The notes beneath the pieces are model-generated. The model saw only the letters and a list, made by a program, of their open reading frames with translations. It was not told the origin of the DNA and did no database searches. Both the position numbers and the translations under genes were made by a program. A stretch of DNA of 64,000 nucleotides from Opisthorchis felineus (lineage: Eukaryota; Platyhelminthes; Trematoda; Opisthorchiida; Opisthorchiidae), in NCBI GenBank assembly GCA_004794785.1, contig SJOL01007141.1:523700-587699 (forward strand), in the 5' to 3' direction. Positions 12,661 to 24,066 of the stretch are shown piece after piece (the stretch's first letter is position 1; each line of letters begins with the position of its first letter).

Positions 12661-14459
12661 TGGGTTAAATGCATCATAGTAGAGGCTGTGCCCGGAAGTG
12701 ATAGTCATATTCTGGAACTGCCAGCAAAGACTGCATCGGGTAAGAGTGGGCGCGATATACGTCACATCTGCCTCCTGGAAGGAGTAGAAGAGTAGGCGCA
12801 CGCTCCGAATTGGGGAGGTGTTTCTGGCTAAAGCGATTGTACCGTTCCAGTTGATCTAATTCTTGCATGCGGTAGGTTGAGTTAGTAGATCACGAAAGCC
12901 ATGCTAGCGTTGAAGCGCAGTGTTGGAACTTTTTTCCTATTATTTTTGTGTACAACGTCACCACCCATTTTGTTGTTTCCGTTTTGTGTCTATAGTACCT
13001 TTCTTGTTTTGAACCGAACAAAAACCGCTCTTTGACTTTGTCGGCGCACGTGTTGTTTAAATCAATACTTGGGTTTCGCTATCTTGTGGCCACCCTGTCT
13101 CGGGTTGGTGTGGACTTTGGGAACCTGCTAGGAATTAGCAATTCCTGAACCGGCGTATAGAAGTCTGAGTAGGTCCACTATTTGAGATTCGTACAATTCT
13201 ATTATTTTATTATTGCATTCATAGTATCGCATTTGTAGACAAACCTCTATTTGAACGATTTGGCTTTTGGGGTTCTACGCGTGACTCAACGTGTCCCAAC
13301 TGATTGCTGGAAACAATTTACATGCTAGAGATGCAAAACTAACTCTTTGAGGAAGCTTTGGGTCCACATTGAAGGGATATCCTAATTAAAATATTTTTGT
13401 GGAATCATAGGTCACGAAGAACATGCGAAAAGCTATACGACAATGATGTGGGGAAAATGTTGTCCCAAATTTCTAGAATCTCTCGTCTTACGTATGCGGT
13501 CGGAAATCTCGTGCATTAGTAAATTTTTGTAGCAAAGTTCGAGCCGCATGATGTGACAGCGAGTACCGGTGGAGGAAATGCATCTCAACGTAGCACGCGG
13601 CTTTCATACCTTTCCGGAAATCCTTGCTTCTAATTTTAACGTAGATAAGACTTTTGGTTATCTCTTGGCGACCGTCGACTGCTTGATTACATGTATTCAC
13701 CCTGGTGCTTTCTTTGTCGACACAGCTCGGTTCACTCTGGTGGGCATTAGTCCACCCTGCTTAAGGATGAAGGCTTGGGAGAAATGTCTGCATAGTCTGA
13801 AGCAAAAGACCGAACGGGCACTCAAGAGGAAGGCGGGACATCTTCACAAATAACGCACATAATAGTCCGTCGATTTAGTCTTTTGAATCGGCCTGGCTCC
13901 TTTCGACGCGCTTAGAGTGAAACTTTGTGTAGACCTCGTGTATGAGACCGGGATTAATTACAGACCCCATTTAATAATGCCGACACAGATCTTCAGACTC
14001 CACTTGGACACCCACTAGATCAATTGATAGCCATGTGTTATTTCCCGTAATAAGTGAGAGAACTTGCGTCCTCAATTCGAAGGTTTTCCAAAGTCATTAT
14101 TTATTTGGAGGATGCACTTTTGGGTATCGGTGACGTGAGGCTGCAAGACCGGCTCTTATTAGCACACAGTGGTTACGAAGTAAGACTTTCTTGTTTTCAG
14201 ACCAGCGGCCTAACAATACTCAGAATTTTCGACCGTCAAAAACCTATTCAAGAAGATTGCATGAGACAAATTCGAGGTACTGTCCAAAGTACCGGAACGA
14301 AGGACGTCTGCGGACTTTGGACGTGGCAAGGCCTTGATGATAGCCTCTATTTAATAAATAAATGTAAACATCTGAATCCTAGTTAAGCGGTGGACTTTTA
14401 GTTGCCTTTTCGTTTTTGTTGCAAAGTCTGAAAGGGTGAGGACGACGAAAGAATGTTTT
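12661..14459. other. No recognised gene
   Basis: Includes plus ORFs 13569-13853 (94 codons) and 14054-14386 (110 codons) with protein-like composition but no recognisable domain. Their relation to the flanking retroelement fragments is unknown. Confidence 0.4.
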
Positions 14460-15105
14460 CTGGATGAGGAAACACGGGACTAAGCTAACCGTACACGACC
14501 AACAATATGACTGCGCGTCAAAACCACCATATAACAGGGTGGCGAAAATTTGTTCGAGAATTTCAGGAACCAATAGCCCGTTAGCAACTCGGAAAAGCGA
14601 AACTAAAACATCATTCCTGGCACATGATAAGGAACTTGCGAATTGCGGAAAATAAAAACCTGAAACAACGGACCTGGTGAAGCAGCAGTTGCAATGATCC
14701 GACCAGTCAATTTGAACTAAAACCAAAACCACTGCTGAGGATACGTGGCCTTGGACAGTCGGGTTTATGGCCAGGATCGCGAAAGGCTTAAGCGGTGATG
14801 ATGAAGTTGAGACATTTGCAAAACTGATATATGGTAGCCTAAATATCAAAATCACGACATACAGTGCAACTATGTAGACCCATTGGCGTCGCTGTTGGAG
14901 AAAAGGTGGTTGTAAAAGTTCCCTGGGAGAGTGAGTTAGTGTTAGCGCACAGGGCAGAACGCCAACTGTATACAAAATTATTGAACATGTGGGGAGCTCA
15001 AACTGGAAGCCCACCGAGACGGTTAGATCCAAAGGGCTGATTTAGCTGATTAGAACGAACTCATCGCAGAGGCGCCTGGGGCCAGGTGAAGAGTTTGTTC
15101 ACAGC
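14460..15105. repeat. Unidentified dispersed repeat, copy 2
   Basis: Diverged second copy of the repeat at 11530-12105 in the same orientation (see that entry for shared blocks). The 217-codon minus ORF 15032-14379 lies almost wholly in it. That ORF is hydrophobic, is not preserved as an open frame in copy 1 and looks accidental. The plus strand has a 63-codon ORF (14464-14655) that also matches no family I know. Confidence 0.6.
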
Positions 15106-15469
15106 TGCAGGCAAAGGAGTGGGTGTGCTAGAGGGCACAGTTAATGAGGCTGGTGAACAGAGGATGACACGGAGACGTGTCCCGGAAAGTTTTGGAGGAG
15201 TTCGGTAGACAGTCGGTAGTTTAACTGGGCGGTGTTTTGCTTTTGACACAAAAGCTTCGTCAAGCTAATTCAGCAGGTTACTAAGTTGGCAGGTTTTAAG
15301 GCGGACGTAGAGCCAATCACAAGACCACCTCAGATTGGGTGGTGCTTTACTTGGTAATTACCTTGGGTATCATTGATAGATTTTGTTAGTTTGTGTGCAC
15401 TTGTAAGTGCTACGACAAATTGGTTGGGAGTTGGAGGAGGGTGAGATTGGGTGCACTTCAGACCTATGC
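15106..15469. other. No recognised gene
   Basis: Spacer between the repeat copy and the 3' end of the PLE fragment. On the minus strand it may hold the PLE 3' untranslated region, but nothing in it proves this. Confidence 0.4.
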
Positions 15470-16620
15470 TCATGACTCCCATTTCTGATAACCGCACACC
15501 ACCATGTACCAGCTCGACTGATTTTGATTTGCGCTCCACACGCTTGTCAGTCCAACACCGGGATGGTTGGCAACTTCCACCGCCTCAGGCGTCAGTCCCT
15601 GTGGCTTGGATAGTGGTCTCCATCTCAAAATATCAATATTTTGTAAATCAATTTTGTGTTTCATATCCAGTGCATGTTCTGATATTGCTGAGTTTTGAGT
15701 AACGCTCGGTATTTGTCTGCGTTTTTCGGCGGCCTGTTCATTTTTCTCCTGTGCTCTCCGACTTTGGTTTAAAGTTTACTGGCCGTCTGTCTTATGTAGA
15801 CCACAGTGCAGTCGTTGCATTTAATTCTGTGGACAGTCCCTCGCTCTGTTGGTCGGAAGGTGATCTTTCAATTGCAAAAGTGCGGAGCGCAGTGTTTACC
15901 TGCTGGTAAGCTACACTTATGTCAACCACGTTTATATCTTTTGAATTATCTCTGATGTCCCTGATTCGTACGGAATTAGAACAGTCCCGATCCATTCCCC
16001 GTTGGATTTCGCCGCCCGTACGAACATCATTCGTAAGTAACGCCTAATCACACAAGCTGGATATCCGCTACCCCGAAGTCTGCTCTTCACTTCAATTTGG
16101 GCCGCTGTCCGATCAAATTCTTTGCACCGGGTCTCTATTCGGCTAAACATTGATCACCCAGTAGTGAATACCGATTTCGGATTGGCAGGCGAGTAGTTCA
16201 GAGTTACCCCTATGTCAGCGTGTTTCTCATACCCTGTGGACTTTGGTTTCCCGACCTCATATGTCATGCAGGTTAGGACAACAAGTGTACCTGAAATCGA
16301 CTCTGTTCTCAAACTTAATTTGATGTGTGGATTCAAGTAAGTCAGAAAGTTAAAAACTCATTGAATTGGTCCCTTTTCATCACAACGAAGGTGTCTTCTT
16401 GGGTGGGTATGAAAATCCAGCTAAAGCTTCCTTTTCAAAATCGTTCCTAAAAACGTTTCTTGAAACCGGAGACATTGGAGGTCCCATTGCTAGACCCTAT
16501 TCTCGAATGTAAACCACGGAGTTAAAAACGAAGCGGATGAGGTTTGGTATCTTGTTATACCTTCCACTATTTCATCTATCGTAAGCTGCGTCTGTTCCAA
16601 AAGGGGAAGATAAATTTTCA
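15470..16620 (-). pseudogene. Penelope-like element fragment: RT end, linker and GIY-YIG endonuclease, decayed
   Basis: Read on the minus strand. Around 16500 a frame-broken stretch resembles the SP(x)xP...F.E.F block after the RT catalytic core. Next comes FLTYLNPHIKxSLRTES (about 16320), a TYEVGKPKSTGYEKHAD block corresponding to the usual VYRKPT(x)TxxYL, then a linker (KSRLRGSGYPACVIRRYL, about 16060) and IPYESGTSEIIQKI (about 15940). A GIY-YIG domain follows at about 15850-15780: GTVHRIKCNDC then TVVYIRQTA. PLEs couple this RT to a GIY-YIG nuclease that nicks target DNA. Here the YIG triad reads YIR and the domain is crossed by stops and at least two frameshifts, so it is inactive. This is the better-preserved endonuclease end of the two PLE pieces in the window. 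Confidence 0.75.
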
Positions 16621-16870
16621 AGAATTAGGACGTTCCTGATGATTGTGGGTTACTTCGTCCTGGGGAGGGTCCCATGGTTATTTGTCCTTTTGATGCAAGT
16701 TAATGAGCTAGCCCCAGGTTTGCTTTTCCCGGTGATTCATATTCGCCGATGGTATTGAGGTGGCGCAAATTTTTAAAGCTATAGGCCTCAGCTGTGATTC
16801 AAACAGAGTAAAGAAATGCGCAAAGTCCAGGTTTCCGACAAGGGTGATATTTCCAATGAAGGTATAAAAG

Positions 16871-17076
16871 GTGCCAACTCAGTTAGCACCAGTGGAGAAA
16901 TTTCTGCAGCATATCTGCACCAAAGTGCAGAAATTTTCGCACAGTGTCCGCAGATTTCTGCACCCGGGTGCGGACCCAGTGCGGAAATGAAACAAATTTC
17001 CGTACCCAGTCCGCACCCGGGTGCGGAAAATCCGTACTCAGTACCGAAACTTTCTGCACCCAGTTCGCACTTAGCT
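16871..17076. repeat. Cluster of about seven near-palindromes of roughly 16-20 bp
   Basis: The segment is built of repeated dyads of the form TTTCCGCACCC-GGGTGCGGAAA with variants. Examples are GGTGC...GCACC (16871-16891), CTGCACCAAAGTGCAG (about 16916-16931), CTGCACCCGGGTGCGG (about 16959-16974), a perfect 16-bp palindrome CCGCACCCGGGTGCGG (17011-17026) and TCCGTACTCAGTACCGAA (17031-17048). An ORF of 90 codons (16816-17088 plus) runs through and gains a repetitive Ser/Ala/Pro/Glu composition only because of the repeats; I do not call it a gene. A related motif recurs at 21318-21358. Role unknown: DNA transposon subterminal repeats or protein-binding sites are possible. Confidence 0.6.
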
Positions 17077-18207
17077 AAGGTCGTCTAGCGCGAATTTAAC
17101 CCATTATAGGCATTTATTTCCCCCTTGTACAATCCGCTAGCTTCCTAAACAGTACGCTCCCGTGCCGTGATAACCCATCTACCCCCACACCTTTCCTCAG
17201 TATATTACCTTCCTGGGTATAAATAAGAGTTTTCAAGTACACATTTTTATATGAACGAATTAAAAAAATACAGGGCATCATTCGTCTTTTTTGGTGGCTC
17301 TCTGCAGGCATTTCCGAACTTTCTGCCGTTCGTTTTCTAGCCAGCGATGAACTATTCCCTTGATCTGTCGTATATTGGTGTTGGGAAACTTCTCCGTTGC
17401 CGCGTCTACAATGATAACATATAGTTATTGAATTTCATCCTGCCACTTTTTCAATGAACTAAGTATAAGATAAGCATAGATTAGTATTCTTACAAATAAG
17501 TCCTTGGGCCAATCTGGTCGACCCGAAGGCTCCCTTTTCATTTATACCGCGCCAATTAAATAGTGCGGTGAGTCCTGGTGCCAACGTCCGTGTATGTTGT
17601 TCAAGTACAGTTGCACATCGCCAGCCTCCTGCAGGAGCCAACTTTCCACCTTTGTGAAGTCAACCATTGTGACTACGACAAAAACTTACCAGCTATGCAT
17701 AACGCGGACCATCTCTTAGGTGTTTTTCATACCTGTGGAGCTCATCCATGGATGACAGGGGTAGAAGGGGCTCAGTGACCTCCTGAAAACTGCTTGTGGG
17801 TACTAAAGCATCCAGTTTCATATGCAGTTTTTGGAGCAACGAGTAAATCCGCTCCAAAATCTCTATACAATAGTTTAGTTAAAACATGGTAATTTACTCA
17901 GAGAATGAGGGTGGCCAGGTCTTCGGAAATTACATTGACCTTTGAATTTGGAGAGTTTGTTCTAGAAAATAAAGTACATAGCATGTTAAAAGAACCTGAG
18001 AAGCGGCGTATAGCTACATGGCTGTGGATCGCCCACGGCAGGGAGTGTTGTGTATGTGGAGCTGCTGATGGAATTTAGATGGTCGTAAAGAGCTAAAACG
18101 TACGTCCCACATACCATCGAGGCATAATCCGGCACAGGTGGCGCGTCAGAAACGGGGACGACAGCAATGTCCAAGGCCGCGGGCTTGATACATCTAAAGA
18201 TAGGGAC
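17077..18207. other. No recognised gene
   Basis: Short ORFs only. May include the 3' flank of the DNA transposon whose second ORF ends at about 18208 on the minus strand, but no terminal inverted repeat was identified. Confidence 0.45.
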
Positions 18208-18701
18208 TTAACAGATTGAAAAGTTAGTAGGTGCGGGATGAACGCACAGTCTTTTTGGAGCTGGTGGGCTTATGGCCACGTTTGCAAACAAAGTGGTATC
18301 ACCACTAGAACCATGCTCCGATCCGTCTGTAAAATCAGACGGCAGCTGTTTCTTTTCACTGCAACCATCGTAATACGATGGTTCGTGCTTGGATGCCGGT
18401 ACTAGTCCTTCATCATGTCGCTCTGCGGAGGAAGTATGCCCTGAGTCAAGGGCTTCTTGCTGGGCACACTGCTTCCGCAAAAGCTTCCAAAAAATTGTAA
18501 AAGGAACATGAACTTACTGTAGCGCCGGAACACTTCGTACGTGCACGACTTTAGTGGACACTTTGGTAGGGTGCCCCTCAGCAAGTTGGCATGTAAAATA
18601 CTTGTCGTGCACGAGGGCCAAAAGACTGCATCAGGTGGTACGAACCACGATTCGTGAACTAATCCAGCGGAGTTGTCCTCGAAAATCAGAACAGCGTACA
18701 T
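18208..18701 (-). pseudogene. Second ORF of the DNA transposon, DUF4806-neighbour-like protein, with a short candidate intron
   Basis: Minus strand. It begins MYAVLIFEDNSAGLVHESWF, then a PPDAVFWPS block and CTYEVFRRY. This matches the opening pattern (FxVVxFxDDxSVEVVPxSWL, WPP, YxVxxxxxxY) of proteins found beside CACTA-like or Tnp2-like transposases and in DUF4806 proteins. Right after RRY the minus strand has a consensus donor GTAAGT (18512-18517) and a T-rich tract ending in AG about 34 nt downstream. The open frame resumes at 18480 and runs to 18208 as a low-complexity Ser/Glu/His tail (HTSSAERHDEGLVPASKHEP). The exact acceptor is unsettled: the nearest AG gives a stop soon after, and an AG about 25 nt farther keeps the 18480 frame. 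It lies just downstream of the transposase on the same strand, consistent with one element. Confidence 0.5.
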
Positions 18702-18801
18702 GATTGAAAAAACGTCCCAAATACGAAGTTCCAGAGGAGAATGTCCTCATGCGCCAGAAAGCTTTGAAGGACTAACAAAACACTAACACAAGTATATGTA
18801 T

Positions 18802-20810
18802 TTATTTTATGAAAATTGGGTAACGCAAGTACCGGCGGTAAAAGCACTGACTAATCAATAAGCGTATGCAAAATGGGGAAGTATATGCGACCGTCTTTGT
18901 AGAAAAACTTGAACATTTACAAGATATTTTATTGACTGACGCAAACAGCCGAGTGTGTTGCAAGTCAGAGCACTGGAAAACTAAAACGTCCGTTGATTTC
19001 ACCACATGATTATAAAATGGGAGTAATGTTTGGAACAGAAGACACTCAATAATATCCCATGAAAAATCGACAATGACAGTGGTTTGACCGTCGAGCAAAA
19101 TGCAGTTGTCAGGAAAGTTTTTCGAAAATAGAACAACCCTATGCACAAACCTGTGACATCCGCTGGTGGCTAATGGCTGCAATGGCAAACCCACATCATC
19201 CAAAAATATGCTCCCTTCGACTGCATCCAATTCGACGTGCTCGGCCAGTCGGCGGGACAGCTGAACAGTCGGTGATTTCGGCCCATGTATGTAATGCTTT
19301 AAATGCCCCAGCTCTGATTCATAGGAGAAACACTAAGAACGCTCCAAGCAACCGTACAGCTTGACAACATTAAACAAATGGGGGAACAAGCGTTTGTTGT
19401 AAACTAAGTGGTTCGGTCCAAAAATAGCAGCAAATTTTGAAACGGCAACCTTTCAAACATCAGTTAGAACATCAGCATAGTGTTGTGAAAAAAAGTAAAC
19501 AGCCTACATAAGTGGTTACAGAAAAATACCTGAAGCATTCCTAAGCGTCAGGATGCAAAATGTCGCGTAACACAACGGGTCCTATGTCCAGAAGAAACTG
19601 TCGGAGCTCAGAAGCCTTCCACCGATCCAGGTCCACCACGCCTCGACATTTTCGAGGAACATCTGCACTTGGTATCACACTCCGTTGCCCAAATGCATCG
19701 TTCAGTAGCCTCCAGGACTCCAAATAAAGCCTAGCCTTTTGTCCAATTAGCATAGCTCTGAGTAACAGGAGGAATTTTCGCACCACACCACGACACACCC
19801 AGTGCACGTAATCTGGTGGAAAACCGTCAATCATGGGACAATTCAAGTCCTCCATCGGACTGGGACCTGTATGGTGGGCTTCTTGCTTCCTATTACGGAA
19901 ATCACAGTCACGACGTAAGGGGCTGTTAAATAGGGAAACGTCATTAGTGTGCCAATGTACACACCCTTATGCGTACAATAATCACAGCCGTAATATCCTG
20001 TATGCCCCTAACTTGCTTCAGAGATGCCCTTGCAGGACTGTCACAAACAATACATGAAAGGCGGACAATGTGAACGTTGTAAACTCCGGAGACACCGTTC
20101 ACCAAGACGTCCGTCAATTCAGTGACTGTGTCGGACATCAACCGCCGAACATCATTTGGCTTGTTCTTACCACAATATATACCAACGACGAAAGGCTGAC
20201 TGAGAAAAGGGGAGATTATGCGGGAGAGTATGGGCCACAGCTGGGTTCAGGAGTTGTTGTAGGCCCGAATACCATGAATGTTCATTTGAATATCCACACG
20301 TGTTACCGCAGTGTGAATCTCACGGAGCTGCCGCAGCAAACCTGCTTTCAGCCCAAGGTGGATGTATATTCCACCGACCTTCTGTCTCACGCAGCACCGA
20401 CAGGAAGTCTCCATTACAGTCCGTGGATCCTTCGGAAGAGTCGGAAAGAAGTAATTGAGTTCGTCCAGCAAAACGGCTAAACCGGACAAAGGCAAGTTTA
20501 GCCTTCGTGCCATCCGACGAACAGCCGCTAAAATATTCCTACGCGGCTGTGAATGGTTAACAAGGGATACTGTTGAGAAGCAATATAATTGTAAGCAGAA
20601 CATACGGACTGATCCCTTCAATGACTTGCACTGGGCTATATTGCGGCAAAAAGCTGGTTTATCTGTAGTAGCCGAAAGGTTCTCCAGGGATTGCAGTGGT
20701 GAACGGCCTTCTAGTTCCAATGTACTGGTAACAGGGATTGGTGAAACCGCCGGCGTGCAGCATGGTAACGCACGGCCAAGTTTATCCCCTGGGACAGCCA
20801 ACTTCGGCAT
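18802..20810 (-). pseudogene. Decayed transposase of the Tnp2/CACTA-like type
   Basis: Minus strand, reconstructed by following similarity across frames. In order: an N-terminal region with LNYFFPTLPKDPRTVMETS (about 20440), a VGGIYIHLGLKAGL block, and after a stop near 20247 the run QLWPILSRI, FVVGIYCGKNKPND (about 20190). Then come VCDSPARASLKQV (about 20030), a PLRRDCDFR block (about 19900), PPDYVHWVCRGVVRK (about 19800) and DRWKASELRQFLLDIGPVVL (about 19590). Farther down, IFGPNHLVYN and ELGHLKHYIHGPKSP (about 19420-19290), then a C-terminal open stretch 19230-18802. This fits animal transposases of the cut-and-paste class related to Tnp2 (patterns WPIL, DAPARA, DYMHLVCLGVxRK, RWKATEFRQFLLYTGPVVL, FGP..YN.H.L.HL). 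At least three stops or frame shifts make it inactive. Plus-strand ORFs at 20070-20919 are shadows. Family name inferred from memory of conserved blocks; transposase identity is much surer than the superfamily. Confidence 0.75.
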
Positions 20811-23601
20811 ATGTGGAACTTATCGCCTGATTAATTATGAATCTTATTCTCAGAGGTTCGGCCAAAGGCATTGTGGACACATTCATCTGTCGGGCAACGA
20901 AAACGGCCGGTTTAAGTAGCCGCCTGACGTACTTTCCGAAATATCGTCGTTCTCGAAGAGCCCCTATGCTCAATACGAACGAATTCTGGGCGCATTGACG
21001 ATTACTTGAAATGAAAAAATCTCGTTTACAATTTCGTTCACGTAAACACACCAGGCATAAAGCATATCACAGTACAACATAACTCACTCTGTAAGCCGCA
21101 CGTGAGGACAAGCAGAACGCAGAGCTTCCCGCGAGTAATGGCGCTGCACACTAAAACAAAACCATTTAAATCGGTCAACAGTTTGCATTCCGTAGGCACC
21201 AGGAAATGCTGGGCAATGCGGTTTTTATTAATGCGAGACAAATAAAGAAGCTTTGATGCCTCCTAGATGTCTCCATTCCCCTCGGCCTAAAAGTAATCCA
21301 TTAGTGAAGAAGTCCTGCACAGATTTCGCGCAGGTTCTGCACCCAGGCGCGGACGCGTGCTAACTGGGAAACATGAGTGTGAGTGCTGTCGGGTTATTTT
21401 TATCCGCGTTGATCTCGAGGGTCAGGCATATGCTCCTTAAAAAGAGGAGAACCCAGCAGAGACCCAAAAGACGTTAGAGGTTTGACGAGATTAGCCCAAA
21501 CTACCCATATGTGATTCAAGGATCTAGCACGCTAGAAACTATTAAGATACCTTCACCAAAGAACGAGCTGCTACCAACGTAGAGGTAGAAATTCTCATCC
21601 AAGAGCTGCTCACACTCGGGACAACGTCCAGCTTCTGATAGCTAGCGCGAACTTGCGTTTTAGTAAGTTATGATGAGGTACAACGGACCTCCCTAAAACT
21701 GATGTACATGAGTGTGTGCGTTCCTCAGATCTTTCGACCTGTCCTCTCGATACCAGTTTGCCTGGTGGCTGACATCATGAAGTGTGTTGTGCCACGCACA
21801 TATCTTCCCTGAGTATCCTGTGAAATCTCTTAAATTTGACGAGTAGTGAATGAAAACGACTGAACGGGGGGACGGTATAAGTGCTCAACCGAGAAAAAGA
21901 AACTATGCTTACACTTTAAAAATGAAGGAAAAGATTTGTAGAAGGCAACAGAAGAAAATCTGTACACATCATCTAAATAGCCGACTCGACTCTGGTTGTG
22001 AATCAACAGTGTTCAAGTTACCGGGCGCCTGGGCAAAGTAAGGCAGTCAGAGGCAACGAACTCCGAGTCAAATGCAATGTTGCATGCAGGATTTGGGGGA
22101 CCATGCTGACCAGAAGGACGGTCTATATACGTTGACGTACCAGTCGGTTTTAACAACAGTGACATGTCCATTCTCGGGGTACCGGCATTTCTCGTCAGTC
22201 TTTTTAAGTCTCGGGATGCTAACACACCTATTCTAGTATAAATCTATGCATTTTTTACCGGAGACCTCCCAGTTACATACTAGTAAGCTAGTATTGGATA
22301 ACCTGACGGTATTCCATCAACCGTGGGTTTAGTAATGTTCTTTCTATGAGATGACAATGATTTGGTTCAGGGTGATTAGACTTAACAGTTAAGTCGGCGA
22401 CTAAGCAACCCTGGCTGCACCAAGGGACCTGCTTACGCACGTTGCACAAGTAGCTGAGGTTGAAATTTCATTGGGGCCATCTAACCCTGTCAGAATAACC
22501 CGATGGGGCATTTTGCAGTGCAACCTGTTGCGCCCCAAAACTACCGAAACTTGGTAGGGTGACCTGCTCTTAGATCATTTCGCCGGTTGTTAGAGACTTT
22601 TGCCTCCTAAAAGTGACAAAACTACATAAAAACTGCCACTGTAGATGTTCTCTGGGGGTGCCCGACGTCGAACTTTGTGAGTGAGCTGGACAGAGAGAAA
22701 GCTTTTTCGCATTAACCACTTGTTTCATTTGGCGCAAACAATATAACTGGTTTTGTACATGATCGGATCCAAATCTCTTTGAAGGACTGCTGCTTGGAAA
22801 ATTCGGTCTTTTTATTCGATCTAAAGAACTTCGCGCAGACAGTACGAGAGAAGCTGAACTTTTCATTTGCGTAGCTTTCATGTCTCACCGTCGTGGAGCA
22901 GTGAGTACGGCACGACAGAATTATGCAGTTCTGACTTGCTATCTAGGGGCATCTGATTATGGCATTAGAGGTGTCTCTAAAAGCCACCAAACACCGCCTA
23001 ATTCGTGTGTTTATTTCCCCATCAGTTACGACGTCCGATGACAGCGCTCTCAGCAAGGTAGAAGTCCGGCAGCACGCACTCACAGCAGTGTGGCTGAATA
23101 CTTGGCGATTTCTGTTGAACCACCGACGAACCATGGTAAAAGATAAGAAGTTTAGAAATAGTAACATGTGAACTGAGGCCAGTTGCAACGGTGGAGAATC
23201 TTCGTGGGCGGTCAATTCAGTTTTACTTCGGACTGTGTAAACAAGATGCAGTCGCTTGCAAGCAGCAGAACAAGGACACCGGGCTCGAGAAGTAGTAGTT
23301 TGGGAAGGAGGCGCTGCGACTTGGGTGAGTAAGCAACGAAAATATATTGACTGGTAAACCATTGAAAAAGCAATGGTGAAACTCTAATGCGCAGATGTAT
23401 GTTGAACAAAGGGTTTAAAGGGTCCAAAACTAAAGACTTTGTCGAAAGTTGAGAGGCTTTGAAAGCCGAATTCTTGAAGAACGGTTGACAAAACCTCTCT
23501 GATGACCGTTTCAAAAGCACTGCTGGAGCCTCAAAAGAGTCCGCCAAGCGGTTAGTTTCAATCACCACGCCTCCCCGGGTTTGTGTCACAGCAGAAATTA
23601 A
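20811..23601. other. No recognised gene; includes a stray copy of the palindromic motif
   Basis: The right part near 20811-21241 (minus) may belong to the 5' end of the transposon. At 21318-21358 a motif related to the 16.9-kb palindromes appears (GCACAGATTTCGCGCAGG, then TCTGCACCCAGGCGCGGA). Minus ORFs 22881-22570, 23362-22943 and 23658-23212 carry no recognisable domain. Confidence 0.4.
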
Positions 23602-24066
23602 GTCATTATTAGCGAAATACACTCTTTGCAAACAAATTTGGTTTTTCGAGAGACTCACCTGGAACCCAGCTAAATCTGTCGTTCATGATGTTTCCAGGCA
23701 ACTGAATGTGCTGAACAAGGCCGCCTCATGTTTCAGTTGGTACAATATTCAAGATATCGCGATACATGTATATTCGTAATGCACTACTCATAAGGTTGCT
23801 GAAAATTCTTCGACAGCCCAGGACCGGTTTCGTCCCTCTTCGGGCTCATCAGGCAGGCGCAGTCCCCGAGTTTCTGTCACCCTTATGTTCAACTTGAAAC
23901 CAAATTGCACGAAATTAGCGAAATACACTCATTTGCAAACAACTTTGGTTTTGTAAGGGTCTCGCCCGGAACCCAGCTGAATCTCTCGTTTGTGATGTTT
24001 CTAGGCAAGAGCCCAAAGAAGGGCGAAACCGGTCGTGGGATGTTGAAGAATTTTCAGCAACCTTAG
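23602..24066 (-). mobile_element. Hammerhead repeat family A, copy A1: partial tandem (306-bp period) plus an inverted end piece
   Basis: On the minus strand this holds about 1.3 units of family A. The block AGCGAAATACACTC begins at 23611 and again at 23917, giving a unit of 306 bp; the following TTTGGTTTT...ACTCACC/CGCCCGGAACCCAGCT block is also repeated. One complete ribozyme lies between (separate entry). From about 24006 to 24066 the orientation flips: the plus strand carries the 3' half of a second ribozyme (GAAGGGCGAAACC, then TTTTCAGCAACCTTA) whose first core box is missing. The order minus segment then plus segment recurs in other copies. I infer a non-autonomous retroelement copied from a multimeric or circular RNA. 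Confidence 0.75.
23812..23864 (-). ncRNA. Type I hammerhead ribozyme (family A, copy A1), intact core
   Basis: Minus strand. The core box CUGAUGA is at 23852-23846. Stem II is GCCC-GAAGA-GGGA (CCC:GGG pairs), and GAAA is at 23831-23828. Stem III is CC/GG without a loop, flanked by A15.1 and U16.1 (ACCGGU, self-complementary), and the predicted cleavage follows the C of UC at 23822. Stem I pairs GACUGCGCC (23864-23856) with GGGCUGUC (23819-23812): GAC:GUC, GC:GC and CC:GG with a U-U mismatch and one bulged G. The closing part next to the core is weak. Loopless stem III is the feature known from schistosome Sm-alpha and PLE hammerheads that act as dimers. Self-cleavage is inferred, not shown. 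Confidence 0.75.

Noticed and set aside
14379..15032. 217-codon minus ORF, the longest in the window, as a membrane protein gene
   Set aside because: It lies in an unidentified repeat; the frame is not preserved in the other copy (11530-12105) and there is no domain.
16816..17088. 90-codon repetitive protein
   Set aside because: The reading is an effect of the palindromic DNA repeats; no start context and no similarity.
20070..20919. Plus-strand ORFs of 136 and 154 codons
   Set aside because: They are antisense to the transposase remnant, whose conserved blocks are on the minus strand.
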